NCBI GenBank assembly: GCA_034509495.1
Contig: CM067514.1
Span: forward strand, 2,077,757-2,141,756
DNA: 64,000 bases
From: Acestrorhynchus altus
Taxonomy: Eukaryota > Chordata > Actinopteri > Characiformes > Acestrorhynchidae
Direction: 5' to 3'
The notes under the pieces are model-generated. The model was given only the letters and a program-made list of their open reading frames with translations, was not told the origin of the DNA and ran no database searches. Positions 1-10,859 of this stretch are shown one piece after another. Both the position numbers and the translations under genes were made by a program. Positions within the stretch are counted from its first letter, which is position 1. Every line of letters begins with the position of its first letter.

Positions 1-235
1 TAAATATCCTTATCAATGTAATCATAACACATGACGGTTCATAAAATAATTGTTGTATCTAATAAGTCCTCTGGATGAACAAAAAAAAAATAGAACACTG
101 ACAAATTCATACAAATATCTAGGTTATGTTAATATTTACGTCTCACATGAAGAAATATTTTAGTAGTCTAAGATCTCCTGAAAATAACAATATCTGGCAT
201 GTGTGCCTGTCGCCTATAAATACTTTGCAATGTAC
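1..235 (-). repeat. Dispersed repeat X, copy X1 (unclassified)
   Basis: AT-rich sequence that matches, in reverse complement, the copies at 12235-12425, 25735-25975, 32735-33030, 36110-36245 and 44530-44850. Shared words on the minus strand are 'aaagtatttataggcgaca', 'cacacatgccagatatt' and 'ctactaaaatatttct'. The left end lies outside the window. No coding capacity or clear terminal repeat is visible, so the class is unknown. The strand given is relative to copy X4. Confidence 0.6.
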
Positions 236-585
236 ATCAAACTACGAAACTACGGCCTGCAATTGGCCTTGAAGCCCAACGTGCAGCGCCACCTGAGCTG
301 TGAGTAGGATGTCCTGGCAACAGTGGGATGCAAAGAATGCAAAGCCTGCAGTGTATGAAAAAAAAAAAAAACCCCTGCGGCATCAAAGATCAGCCGTTTC
401 CTAGTTTTGATAAAGTCAGTGTAAAGAAAAGCAACGTACAGCAGACGGAGCAAAGCTGACGGTGTGTGAAATGTGTTGAAGATGAATAAAGAGGACTTGT
501 GGGATTCTGACAGGCGCCCACTGATCCCCTCTGTGCCGCTGCAGATCAGACACTTTAAAAGATGTTTATCCTGTGTGAGAGTGTG

Positions 586-591
<6 letters not shown>
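236..591. other. Unassigned sequence
   Basis: No gene or recognised repeat. It contains a short poly(A) run near 358-371. The small ORFs on both strands have no recognisable domain. Confidence 0.4.

Positions 592-637
<46 letters not shown>
592..637. repeat. (GT)n microsatellite
   Basis: Nearly perfect GT dinucleotide run of about 46 bases, preceded by a short 'gtgtatat' interruption. Confidence 0.98.
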
Positions 638-1022
638 CCTTTAGATAAAGCCTCTCAGAAAAGGCAAAACTTTGTCAGTCCCCCAAAAAGAGCTGGTCGT
701 CCACTCGGTGGTGTCAGGACAAGAGCACGTGCATCGAGAGAGGGATGCATGAACAGAGACTGACAGACGGAAGGACGGATGGAGATGAAGAGAGTGTGCG
801 TGGTCTCTTGTTCCTCTTCCTGTGCCATCGGGGTAATTAGTGAAGCCCTGAACCCGTGTAAGTCTGCTGAAACCCTGCCAGCAGCCAGTCAACAGCAAAT
901 CAAGAACTTCAACGCCAAATCAAAAGAAATCAGCTCATCTCTGCATAAACATGAGCAAAGAGCGACTGCAGGCGGCGTCTGCCAAATGACACCCCACTGC
1001 TGTAAAGTACCCCCCCAACACT
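638..1022. other. Unassigned sequence
   Basis: Mixed-composition sequence between two dinucleotide tracts. ORFs here owe much of their length to the flanking CA/GT runs, which are open in several frames. No domain is recognised. Confidence 0.4.

Positions 1023-1071
<49 letters not shown>
1023..1071. repeat. (CA)n microsatellite
   Basis: Perfect CA run of about 48 bases. Confidence 0.98.
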
Positions 1072-1073
<2 letters not shown>

Positions 1074-1360
1074 CTAAACACACTGCCACACTTATATTTA
1101 ACCACCTCATCTGACACTGACACTATGAGCCCCCTTCCCTCCCCTTAAAGTCACTATATCGAACACCTGCCAGGTCAGAGTCCCACCGCTGCTGTCTCCA
1201 ACATTGACAGGTCATAGAGACATTCAGGTTCAAACTTTGATATATATCTATAATATCTACACTGTCTGTCCGACAGTTTATGGACGTCCCTTATCATTAA
1301 TGAATTCAGCTGCATTCTAAAATGAAGCATTGTTCTGTCATGTGATATGTGTGCTATTCC

Positions 1361-1545
1361 GGTGTGACCAGAGGAGGACGGGTTCCCCTTTTGAGTCTTG
1401 GTTCTTCCCAATCTGAGGGAGTTTTTCCGGCCCACTGTCCCCGTTTGTCTGCTCAAAAGAGGACTGAACCCGGATCGCTGTAGAGCTGCTTTGACAATGC
1501 TTTTGATGCATAAATAAAGAAATAAATTTGAATTGAATTAAAAAG
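1361..1545 (+). mobile_element. SINE 3' region (fish 'gaccagaggagga' type), copy 1
   Basis: Contains 'gtgaccagaggaggacggg', then 'gggagtttttccgg', and ends with 'aataaatttgaattgaatt', the order seen at the 3' end of a very common fish SINE/LINE tail. Related copies lie at 25501 and 32201. The tRNA-like head is not recognised here, so it is truncated or diverged. Strand is that of the tail. Confidence 0.75.
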
Positions 1546-2214
1546 TGCACAAATTGCCAATCAGAAGCTGGTAACCAATTCTGTCCAATGAAATTCTTGC
1601 TGTCACTCATCGGTTGGGAAAAGCACAATGAACCGCTGTCTGAAATCAAATTTGGCAGATAATTTTGGCATAATTTTTACGGAAAACTAAGGAAAAAGAA
1701 GTATGATGCTCACGTTTTCTACAGTTTCAACTGTATTTTGATTAATAAGGCACATATCGCTCCGTGTTTTCATCAGGTTAAGCACAGCTCTGCCTTCTGA
1801 ACTGTGCTGTGAGTTCAGCTCAGTGTAGTCAGACTGATATCAAGCCACTGGTGTCCACTTAGATAATGAGGCCAGAACCTCTGTCATTACGTCTCACAAT
1901 GAGGTGGAATAGTCAGGGTACAATCATGGAGATCTGGTGGGCATGCACTGTAAACGCCGCATAAACAAAAGCGGCTTTGAAAACCTCCGCATGCGGCTTT
2001 AGAGACCCAAGCTGCAGCTTCTGAAACGGCGCTGAATGTGTTCTAGTTGTTGCAGTCTTGTGATGCTGCTGTTGTTTTAAAGGCTTCTCTATTCTCGATC
2101 CTAGATCTGCACGTTAATTGTGCCGAGATCTGAAGGTCTGCGTCGTTTTGAAAAGTGCCATTCTTTTGTTCCAAGTCCATCTTTCAGTGGAGTCTTTAAA
2201 ATGGACCTAATGGT
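1546..2214. other. Unassigned sequence
   Basis: No gene, no repeat I can name and no long ORF. Composition is ordinary for the window. Confidence 0.35.
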
Positions 2215-2400
2215 GACAATGCATTTGGTCCACCTGGAGTCATTGGGTGCAAGGTAGGAATAAGCCCTGGACAGGACGCCAATCCATCACAGGGTACTAC
2301 AGACAGTCACACTCGCACCTAGGGGCAGTTTAGCCAGGAGGACACCAGCGTCCCCAGAGAAAACCTGCAGGGACACGGGGAGAACACACCACACTCCTCA
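2215..2400 (+). repeat. Fish interspersed repeat fragment ('gacaggacgccaatccatca')
   Basis: The series 'attgggtgcaaggtaggaa', 'ccctggacaggacgccaat', 'cagggacacggggagaaca' is typical of an abundant fish interspersed repeat. I know it by pattern only and cannot give its class. A shorter relative is at 61040-61105 ('catcgggtgcaaggcgga'). Confidence 0.6.
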
Positions 2401-2439
2401 CAGACGGTGAGGCGGTCGTGTACCTCTTGGAGAGATCAC

Positions 2440-3045
2440 TGACTGTATACATGCCTCTTTGACACACTTGATGACAGACTTTGAGAGGGGGCATCACTGG
2501 ACTCTGAGAAGAAGAATGCTTGTTTTGATTAAGTGCCTCCATCTAGGTCATTCTAACCAAGATACCTTCACCCTCATTTGTTGTGGTGTCATGAACGTGA
2601 AACCTGGCCTGCTAGGGACTGGCAGCGTATTGTCTTTAGCGACAAATCCAGGTTCTGTTTGGGTATGGAGTATGGACGCCTATGGTGAGCACTTCAAACC
2701 TGCCTTTGCTGTGCAGTGAAACACTGACCCAACTGCTGGTGTGATCTGGGGAACCATCGCATATGGTCCAAGTAGTGATACGAGGGACACTGACAGCGTG
2801 GCAGCACGTCCTACTGGTGTTTTCAGATGGACAATGCTCCCACACAGCAAGGGATTTCCAGGCATGTCTCTGCTAGACTGCCTTGTTGGACCAGCTGAGA
2901 CTCCAGCTGTTGCAGCCTATGAGTGTGCAGGACCTACAGGCCCAGCTACACCATCTGTGGGTAAACGTGCAGCAGGATTCCGTACGGAATCTGTACCTCC
3001 ATGACCAACCTTCTCATCTTATAGCCAGACTAGAGACCTAACAGT
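2440..3045 (+). mobile_element. Decayed Tc1/mariner transposase remnant
   Basis: Read over several frames, this matches the DDE transposase of Tc1-like elements: 'HWTLRRRMLV' near 2490, 'RIVFSDKSRFCLW' near 2625-2665 (holding the first catalytic Asp, as in FSDESRF), 'TAGVIWGTIAYG' near 2729-2767, and 'QDSVRNLYLHDQ' near 2970-3005. Stops and frameshifts separate the blocks, and the second Asp and Glu motifs are eroded. It is a dead pseudogene of a family distinct from the Tc1-A copies elsewhere here. Confidence 0.8.
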
Positions 3046-3599
3046 GAACTAGAGCCTCCTTTTTACTCCTTTTCCCCAAAAACTCATCCTTTAATATCAT
3101 AATCACTTGATATAACGCAGTCCATTCCATCAACTTCTTACTGCTGTGTTTTTTTTTCACGTTTATTAAGATTTATGAACTTATTTGTACTTGTTTAAAG
3201 TGATTTATCCACTAAAAGTGTCTAAATTTATTGCAAGATATGTTTCAGAGAAATAATTTAGCTTAAAACAAGCCAAATGGCCGTTGGAATAAGATCCACT
3301 GAGTAGTCCCTACTACTTAAAACATGAAATATAATAATATTATTTGTGCAACAGTGTAAAAATGAGAAATATTAGAGATGTATAGTATATTTAAGACCGT
3401 TTCGCTTGATTTAAGATCGGTTTTGGCAGCGTGGGTCTCAATAAAATGACCAGGTTTCAAACTTTTACATTTAAAACAGAACAAATTAAACACACTCATT
3501 TGATAGGCATTAATCGGTAAGAGCTGACAGACATCATTCATGCTTCTCAAACCCCAAAATGTCCAGAAATAAGGGAAGAAAGAAAGGAAAGGCCACCTT
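3046..3599. other. AT-rich unassigned sequence
   Basis: AT-rich, with a poly(T) run near 3149. The 98-codon minus-strand ORF at 3317-3613 resembles no protein I know. Confidence 0.35.
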
Positions 3600-4130
3600 G
3601 GTACTGTTTTCACAGTGTTTAATAAAGCATCCTTAATTCACATGTCCTTAATGGTCCGGGTGATTTTAATAAGCACCAAAAAGCCAGCCGGCTGTATTGT
3701 ATCATGCAATGACCGAGGGAGTATATACATCTCATTCTATTCCCCCTAAGCCCTAATTGGCCCAGTCAACAATAACGTGGCCAGATCAGCTTTATGCACT
3801 CAGACACGTCCATTTGTTTAACAACCTCCAGCGTTTGAAGACGACAGATGAAAGGAGAGGCTAAGACAACTGCATTAGTGCTGGCCGGCCCTGAAAAAAA
3901 GAGAAATACCCTGCTTCATTAAAATGATAATACGTCAAAAAGCCCGCAGCCCGAGTGCCCCACTCTCTGAGGTATACAAAGTCTTGTATTAGCTTCAGCA
4001 GCGAGACAAGCGCACTTCCCACCCCGACCACCCTAACTGTCATCAGAGGAGACAGGTCATTTACATTTGTGATAAAATGATCTTGCATTTTTTATTTGTC
4101 TTGGAAATTAAAGACTTACTTAATCATTGT
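3600..4130. other. Unique block, candidate conserved non-coding DNA
   Basis: Free of recognised repeats and low-complexity tracts, with words such as 'ccctaattggcccagtcaa' and 'cattaaaatgataatacg'. No coding signature. Calling it regulatory is inference from composition and lack of transposons. Confidence 0.25.
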
Positions 4131-5230
4131 GGACGGAAGAGGGGGTGCGGGCGATGTAGTCATGTGTTTCTGATTGCATTAGGACTGATGTGGCGTGGCG
4201 TGATGGATATTTAATAGTTGGGCTGTCCCTCTGTATCATGTCACCGGCCCTGACGCTAGACTCTCAACTCTCCTCAGCACCGGAGCTCCTTCAGAATGGC
4301 TTTCATTATTAGGCTCATCATGGGGAGTGGAGCTGAAAGAGCAGGAGAGGGGCCCATCACGCAGAGTGCCTTCTTCTGCAGAGGTGAGCGGCGTCACCGT
4401 GTGGCATATTCGCTTCGGCGGACCTGCTGCCAGTGAGGTCTCACAGAAGATTAACCTGCGAGTCTTGCCAACTCTCCGAATCTTTGCTTTCAGGCAGCTG
4501 GAAAGCGACACCTACCCTCACGTACCCAAGCTAGATCACGACACGAGGCCATCTCCAACTTGACAAGCCCTCGGGACAATATTTCTGGATGATGGAGTCC
4601 AACAGCCACACAAGCAGCGTATCACAATGGCTCCACTGTGAGTGGATGATAAGAATGAGGGGCAGCTCTCGCTGAGCTCCCTTTTCTCCCCGCAGTCTGA
4701 AACAGATGATGGGCCATCTGGAAGAGGACAATGCTAATCACAGGGCGGCGGGCTGCGCTGGTGTGGATGAATGGCCAGCCTGAGCTCTCACACATCGAGT
4801 GGCTCGTCCCACAATGGCGAGCGTCGGCCTGCCAAGTCCAGTTCTCCGCACTGGCCCGGCCTCTTTCCTGTACCCGCTCCCCTGCCAAAAAGCCGAGACG
4901 CACGTGCCGCTTCCTGTCAATTCAGGAACTTTTTGGTTGTGGTCCCACTGCCACCAAATGGGCAGCAACTTGGATGTTTAGTCATTTCCTACTTCCTTAT
5001 TGGAGTTGTTCGTCAATAGCCATTCTTTGAACTCTCATTGATGGGTCACATCTGCATACTTGCGAGGTTTTGTTTTAGTTTGCTTTCCCTCCCTCAGGAC
5101 GTGCGGAATTTCATTTCTTTCATCTGTTTTCCTGAGATAGCTAGCTGTCAGGTGCCGTGAATTGAACTTAATTATGATAGTCACCATAACGTGTTTTAGA
5201 GAAGATGAGAGAGATTTGGATTGTGGACAC
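4131..5230. other. GC-richer unique block with short ORFs
   Basis: Higher GC than its surroundings. At 4731-5030 several frames on both strands are open at once, which points to composition rather than selection for coding. I looked for an exon with AG/GT borders and a plausible peptide and was not convinced by any. No domain is recognised. Confidence 0.3.
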
Positions 5231-5505
5231 ACACCGCACTACGCTCCCAGTCTCAATACTGGAGCCAGAATCCCACACAATAGTGGGAATGATCCAACAC
5301 TGGCTTTATGTCACTTTTATAATATTTTCAAAGTTAAATCAGAGGCGCTCAAACTTTTTAGACCATGCATGACCCAGTGGGGTGAGCTTGCCCACTTCTG
5401 CAATCTACCAGGGAAGGATTGTAACTGGTCAGTGCAAAAGCACGGTGTAGTGAACTATGGAGTCTACATGGCATCCCCTTGATCCCTAGCTTAATTTTTC
5501 AGCCA
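5231..5505. other. Unassigned sequence
   Basis: The 106-codon ORF starting at 5162 has no recognisable domain. It precedes a LINE scrap and may partly belong to it. Confidence 0.3.
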
Positions 5506-5519
5506 CTATTATGATTTAT

Positions 5520-5595
5520 CCGGAAACCGGTTAGTTTAGTAGATGTTGGTGTTCCACAGGGTTCTATTGTAGGGCCTTTGAAACTTTAATAATTG
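5520..5595 (+). mobile_element. LINE reverse transcriptase scrap
   Basis: From 5548 the frame reads 'GVPQGSIVGPLKL' and then stops. This matches the conserved GVPQGSxLGPLLF block of non-LTR retrotransposon reverse transcriptases. No catalytic YADD/FADD motif follows, so it is a short dead fragment. Extent beyond the motif is uncertain. Confidence 0.65.
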
Positions 5596-6232
5596 CAATA
5601 CTGTAGTTCTGAGTGAAAAACAAACACTAAACAGAACATTTCATAGAACATTTCATAGATTTGCACAGTGGTACAGAGAGGGCCTCAGCCCAAAAGGGAT
5701 TTCGTGTGACCAGAGGGGAGTGGATTCACTTTGGTTTGTTCACCCAAATGGAAGGGGTTCCCCTGGAAGTCAGTTTCGTTATCAGATCATTTGATGGGGG
5801 TGTTATAAGGTTTGGGACTCGTTAAAAAAATTCCGGCTAAAGCCCTGGAGGCCACCTTGTGCACAGTTTGAGAACCGTTGATGTTTTTATTATCTTTGGC
5901 TGAACTGACCCATATCCATGTCAGTCCTACTTGAGAAGTTATTTCTAACATTGGATTTATGTTTCTTTATATCATTTTTCAAAGCATATCAGACATGTTG
6001 AGTAAATGCTGTGGGTGTTGAGTTTGTGAGTAAAGTTATGTGAAATCTCAGGAAGTGAGCTTGGAGTGGAGCAGGTCAAGCATCAAGCTTCACTGTTGAG
6101 ACTTCCAGAGGTGTCGTGGGCTTAAATCAGCTGTGCAGCTGAAGACCCCAGTGAAGACCTAGGCAGTGAGACGGGCACATATACCCGCTGTGTTGCACAC
6201 GTAAATTTGACCCTTCCACACAGTGAATTCAC
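5596..6232. other. Unassigned sequence
   Basis: Possibly remaining LINE sequence at the left end. No further reverse transcriptase motifs, RNA gene or long ORF seen. Confidence 0.3.
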
Positions 6233-6405
6233 AGACTAGGTGGCATTGAGCACAGACAGCCTTATCCATGGTGCCAGGGGGTTAAGTGCCTTGTTCAAGG
6301 GCACTTCAGTCATTTCCTGCCAGTTCAGGGAATCAAACTGGCAACCTTCCAGTCACAAGGCTGGTTCCCTCACCACCATCCATAGCCATGGCTCTCCTAG
6401 GGAAG
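6233..6405 (-). mobile_element. SINE-like fragment (tRNA-derived?), copy 1
   Basis: Contains 'gggttaagtgccttgttcaa', 'gggcacttcagtcatttcc' and 'ggcaaccttccagtcacaag', the usual wording of an abundant fish repeat that carries a B-box-like sequence on the minus strand. Relatives are at 10380-10545 and 18125-18345. Confidence 0.55.
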
Positions 6406-7161
6406 GGAATGGGCCGGGTCCAGTGTGTAACTGTTAGAAGTCTGTTTTTCAGTTGTGGGTAGCAGGAATGTTGCTGATCAGATCATAAACAGTAACCAGG
6501 CATTAAGCACCTGTAGGCAGCCACTGCACTGCCCACTGAGGGTGGTAATGCCTTCTATGACACATTATTGGCCGCATAAACTGGCCACACAGACACCCAT
6601 TTTCATATCTTGTACTAATTCACCTCTTTTTGCCATGAGTACCCTCGGCAGTGTTCGACCTCACTCAAAAGATAAAACCTCACAATTTATACCGGAGTGG
6701 GCATTCCCAAGCTGTCCACCGAGGCCACGCCCCTTCATACTCCATTTACATACTGAAAATTTCAGTCATTGAATAGCTGGTGCTGGTTTCTGATCCTTTT
6801 TCCACCACTCATGAGTATGCAGGTCTCAACTTGCACTACTTGTGCTGTACAAATTCATCATCTTTATGTCTGAAATATTTCCATATATTGATCCACTTAG
6901 ATTTGAGCTTTGTTGACTTTTATCTGATGAAGGCCATGTCGACCAAACATTCCGAATAGTTGAATGTAATGAGTGAAGTTAAGCGTTCCTGTCTTTGAGG
7001 TATTATTTTTGTTCAAGGCAACATTCCAACTCAAAGGTACATCATTTATTTCATGACTTTATCATTTTTATTTTGACCTATTTGGATGTAATATAAGTCA
7101 CCTGAAATATTGCATAGGATTTCAAAAGCACATATAAAATGTTACACAGATAACCTGGCAC

Positions 7162-7166
<5 letters not shown>
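6406..7166. other. Mostly unassigned, possible retroelement 3' scrap
   Basis: Near 6929-6965, 'tctgatgaaggccatgtcga' resembles the 'ctgaagaaggcc...gaaacg' wording at 3' ends of some fish retroelements, but the match is short. Otherwise there is no gene and no named repeat. Confidence 0.25.

Positions 7167-7226
<60 letters not shown>
7167..7226. repeat. (AC)n microsatellite
   Basis: Perfect AC run of about 60 bases. Confidence 0.98.
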
Positions 7227-7228
<2 letters not shown>

Positions 7229-7323
7229 AATTCTGGACATGCAAGATGATTAGATGTATTTCACCATAAAACCTTTTTTTCATAAGTATTCAGCTGCAAA
7301 ATGTCCTGAACAAGAGTGACCTG

Positions 7324-7552
7324 GTTTAATGTGTTGGTGTGTGTAAGGAGCTGGAGAAGGAGCTGCAGGCTGTGCAGTGAGTGGGTGGAGTTTAATGTGA
7401 TGGTGTGTGTAAGGAGCTGGAGAAGGAGCTGCAGGCTGTGCAGTGAGTGGGTGGAGTTTAATGTGTCGGTGTGTGTAAGGAGCTGCAGGCTGTGCAGTGA
7501 GTGGGTGGAGTTTAATGTGTCGGTGTGTGTAAGGAGCTGGAGAAGGAGCTGC
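7324..7552 (+). repeat. 66-bp minisatellite, about 3.5 units
   Basis: Units begin 'gtttaatgtg' at 7324, 7390, 7456 and 7510. Spacings are 66, 66 and 54; the 54-bp unit lacks 'ctggagaaggag'. All spacings are multiples of three, so one plus-strand frame stays open through the array (ORF 7316-7858). The peptide repeat is Cys/Trp/Arg-rich and resembles no known protein. Confidence 0.95.
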
Positions 7553-7574
7553 TTCTACGTCTTCTTATCACCAA

Positions 7575-7840
7575 AAGTTGATCCAGGTTTGCTTTTTGGA
7601 GAAAAACAAATGACTAACAGAACAAACACTCGCAGGTGGTCTGTATGCTCTACCATCTTCTCACTTCCATTTACTGATGCTGTGCAGCGCCCTCTGTTGA
7701 CGTATTCTGTGACGTGTCCTCGGTTCCACCAAAACTGGTGTAAACGTGGGATGGTTTGCTGCAAAGCACCAACGTTCTTGTACTCAAGAACAGAACCATT
7801 TCAAGAACCAGAGGTCTTTTTGTGGAAAAGGCCTAACAGT
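7575..7840 (-). mobile_element. hAT-like nonautonomous repeat, copy G1
   Basis: The reverse complement aligns over nearly its full length with 59269-59522 and with 42915-43150. Shared words: 'ccttttccac', 'gtttacaccagtttt', 'cagagggcgctgcacagc', 'ctgcgagtgtttg', 'tttttctccaaaaa'. There is no coding capacity. Assignment to hAT rests on general appearance only; the family itself is clear from three local copies. Confidence 0.7.
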
Positions 7841-8092
7841 GCCCGCACGCAAATATAGCGAGAAACCGAATTGGCCTTTTTGTCCTCAAAATCTAACATT
7901 TACAGCATCAGGAAACTGCCGCTTAATTCTTTTATCCTCTGAAAATGTGGAGAGCAAATCAGGACTTACACATTTTTTATGAGCAAATAAAGAGCAGTGC
8001 CAGGTTGGAGCAGTGTGCAGAAGACTGCATGCCTGATGCTTTCCAGCTGTGGCTGAGCCCACACTCTACTGTCAGTTGCCACCAGTACTGTC

Positions 8093-8094
<2 letters not shown>
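7841..8094. other. Unassigned sequence
   Basis: No gene or recognised repeat between the G1 repeat and the next microsatellite. Confidence 0.35.

Positions 8095-8152
<58 letters not shown>
8095..8152. repeat. (TG)n microsatellite
   Basis: Perfect TG run of about 58 bases. Confidence 0.98.
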
Positions 8153-8153
<1 letters not shown>

Positions 8154-8261
8154 TGTATATGAACAGGGCAGGACTGGCTCTTGCTTTGCACTTTTTATTC
8201 TTACCAGCTGTGGTTCAGGGCCATACTGTACTGCTATATAGCATTGCCAGTGTCTGTATTT

Positions 8262-8302
8262 ATGTGCGTGTGTGTGTGTACGTGTGTGTGTGTGTGTGTG
8301 CG
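8262..8302. repeat. Imperfect (TG)n microsatellite
   Basis: TG run interrupted by 'tacg'. Confidence 0.95.
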
Positions 8303-8379
8303 CACAGCAGAAGCAGCAGCTGTGTGGTTGTGGCAGTGGTGTCCCTGATCTCTCTCGGCTGGGTGAGCCCTTTCAGAAG

Positions 8380-8931
8380 GCCGTAAGCAGTAATTAGATG
8401 GAGCAGGCCTGGTTGAGGTGACCTCATGTTCGGCGGTTTGGGTGTATTTACAATGATGAACAATATACAATGCCACCAGCAGAAATTACAGGGAGTGGTG
8501 GTAGCACACAGAGGAGGGAAAAAAAAAGTCTTGTAATTTGGAACTTGTTAAAAAAGGAATCTGGAACGTAACTGGAGAGGCCAGAATGTAATCCCTTTCT
8601 ATCTCTATTTCTGGCCCTCAATTTGAAATAGTCACCATAGTTATCCCTCCCATGTACGTCAAGCCAGAGGCAAACATTAGAGTCTAAACCTTACTTACCT
8701 CAAGAATAGCTAAGAAAACATTCGTCCAAACACTATGTTTGCCCAAGGACAGAAGAATTCCAGGATACGACTCCTCAAGAAAATATATTTCCAGACAAAA
8801 AACAGCAACAACTTTAGGTTACGTTGTATATTAATATCCAAACGTGGTCCAGACATGGTCTAAGGAGGGCTTTTCTGGCAGGCTTGTATGTTTTAATTTA
8901 ATTACATTCCTATTCTTTCTGAAACTCCCTT
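8380..8931. other. Unique block, candidate conserved non-coding DNA
   Basis: Repeat-free AT-rich sequence with 'gtaagcagtaattagatgga' and 'ctcaatttgaaatagtcac'. No coding signature. A regulatory role is inference only. Confidence 0.25.
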
Positions 8932-9345
8932 TAAACGCAACATGCCAGACGTCTCTGCATGGAGGTGTAGAGGTTCCTAATGGTGTCCTGTGATGATCCA
9001 TCCCATGCAGCTTGAATGTTCTCACTCAGTTCTGCAGATGGTGTGGTAGGGGTGGAGTGTTGATAGAGCGTCCAATAACGTCCACAGATTTTCAATCAGG
9101 GACAGGTCTGGAGATGAGACCGACCACGGCGTAGTATCTGTGTCTTCAAGACGAGATCTTGAGACGGCAGCAGTGTGTGGACGAGCGTCGTCCTGTTGGA
9201 ATAGAGCACCGGAGTGTGTGTTCAACAAAGGTAGAACCACTGGTTGCCTGATGCCTCTACACACGGATTTGTTGATCGTCTCCACCAAGAGAAAAGCGGG
9301 ACTCAAAGAAGATGGCCTGCCATTCAGAGAGACATGGCAGTCTGA
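8932..9345 (-). mobile_element. Tc1-A transposase fragment, copy a
   Basis: The minus strand encodes 'FQQDDARPHTA' (second catalytic Asp block) and 'SPDLSLIEN' (the Glu). In another frame follow 'ENIQAAWDG' and 'DTIRNLYTSMQRR', which match the C-terminus of Tc1/mariner transposases. Only 32 residues separate the Asp and Glu instead of the usual 34. It lacks the terminal 'gagtagatcaataaatattg' segment of other copies and is truncated on both sides. It is adjacent to a second Tc1 element of another family. Confidence 0.88.
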
Positions 9346-9357
9346 CACATACTATTA

Positions 9358-10048
9358 CAGTGCCTGAAATGTGGCAGACACTTCTGTATGTTAACTTTCG
9401 AATGATATGTGTGCTTAGGCTCGTTGTCTTGCTGCATGACCCATATCCTCTTGAAATTTAGCTCACTGATCAATGTCGTGTAATTTTCCTTTAGAATTTG
9501 TGGTACGTTTAAGAATTCATCGTTCCAGGACCAAACCATGATACTACCACCACTGTGTTTCACAGAAGGGGTAGAGAGATAAGGACGTGAAAAACCTGAA
9601 TTGCTTAGAAGTTCCCTTTGGTTGCTCTTGGTGTGATACTTGGTGGAGCACTCCTGTGGTTCTGTAACCATTTCCAGCCTGATGACCATCAACAGCTCTT
9701 GTTCTGAGCTCCTCAGAAACCTCCTTTGTTCGTGGCGTGATACACTTCCACAAACATGTTGTGAAGATCAGACGTCAAGTTATTTAAATTAAACAGGACC
9801 CCCACTCACATCTGATTGGCTCCCATCAACTGAAAACACCGGATTCTAATTTCACCCTCAGATGATCTGCTGATCCTAAAGGTTCTCAGACTTTTACTCT
9901 CACAGATCTGGAATTTTGGATCATTTCCCGTGTTTTGTCTCATTTTTCTCATGTATTTTTAGGACTGAAAATCAGATGAAGTTTAAGGTCAGATTTATGC
10001 AGAAATATAGATCATTATAAAGGGTTCACAAACTTTCAAGCACCACTG
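9358..10048 (-). mobile_element. Tc1-B: nonautonomous or decayed Tc1 element with TA borders
   Basis: The right end 'gggttcacaaactttcaagc' plus 'accactg' is a terminal inverted repeat typical of fish Tc1 elements. The left end 'cagtgcctgaaa' is a diverged partner. Both ends abut TA (9356-9357 and 10049-10050), as expected for Tc1/mariner target duplication. The minus strand carries 'KHSGGSIMVWSWN' and 'LNFKRIWVMQQDNEPKHT', which match Tc1 transposase (KHGGGSIMVWG, MQQDNDPKHT). Other parts are missing or frameshifted, so it cannot move itself. Confidence 0.85.
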
Positions 10049-10049
10049 T

Positions 10050-10379
10050 AGTCCTTCAGGTTAAGCCTGTCTTAACACTGTATATGTCCCCTATATGTAA
10101 CTACGCCACTAAGGCTGTGTGTCAAACTGCATTTCGCTGCATGTTCAAAATAGTAATGGCTAAAAGTAATTGGTGGTGTAGTAATTTGATGTGCTATTTA
10201 GTGTAGTATTTGGGGTTTGAGACACAGCCACGGAATGCACCCACCCTTAACTGAGAAACCCCACACATAAGATAGATAGATAGAGAGAGAGAGAGGAATA
10301 CAGAGAGAGAGAGAGAGAGGAATACAGATACAAGTCATTTAGTCTCAATTGGAAATGTAAGATCAGGTTCAGAACCCTG
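10050..10379. other. Unassigned sequence with GATA/GA simple repeat
   Basis: Holds a short (GATA)n and (GA)n stretch at about 10269-10318, with 'ggaatacag' repeated twice. No gene. Confidence 0.5.
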
Positions 10380-10426
10380 TAAAGGAGCCCACAGATCCTA
10401 TGCCTTTAACCCATCAACACACAGTG

Positions 10427-10461
<35 letters not shown>

Positions 10462-10545
10462 GAGCATCCCCATGGAGCAGCTGGAGCCACTTCATTCAGG
10501 GATTCGAACCAGCAACCTTCCAGTCACAAGGCTGGTTCCCAAACG
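10380..10545 (-). mobile_element. SINE-like fragment with internal (CA)n, copy 2
   Basis: Contains 'gcctttaacccatcaacaca', a CA run at 10431-10460 and 'gggattcgaaccagcaacct' (reverse complement of a tRNA B box), then 'tccagtcacaaggctggttc'. Same family as 6233-6405 and 18125-18345. Confidence 0.6.
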
Positions 10546-10799
10546 ATCAGGTAGATGATGCGCTGCAGCAAACAGCCGAAAGAAGAAGATGATTGTAGAA
10601 CACCATTGGTGGGTCACTGCTGGTCCAACCTCAGAAATGTTCTCCCTAAAAAAAATCGAGTTTTTAATCTCTAAAATCTGATTTTTAAGAGACAAATATT
10701 AAATTCTACTGTGAAAAATAACGAGTGCGTCTGAAATAAAACTGTAGATGAACTAATTTATGAGGGTACGGTTTTATACATCATACACACAGCACTGGA
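10546..10799. other. Unassigned sequence
   Basis: AT-rich. The small minus-strand ORFs include repeat-derived sequence. No gene is recognised. Confidence 0.3.
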
Positions 10800-10834
10800 C
10801 TGAGCAGGTGTCCCAATACTTTGGTCCATGTAGG
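10800..10834 (-). mobile_element. MITE terminal repeat fragment
   Basis: 'ggtgtcccaatactttggtc' is the reverse complement of the 'accaaagtattgggacacc' end found in the MITE copies at 14308, 29690 and 45881. Only this end is present. Confidence 0.55.
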
Positions 10835-10859
10835 ATATCCTTCCATGAAAGGTAAAATA

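Noticed and set aside
4731..5030. Coding exon in the GC-rich block
   Set aside because: Several frames on both strands are open together, with no domain and no convincing splice borders.
10498..10520. tRNA gene on the minus strand ('gattcgaacc')
   Set aside because: Only the B-box-like part is present, and the same wording recurs in two other SINE-like fragments.
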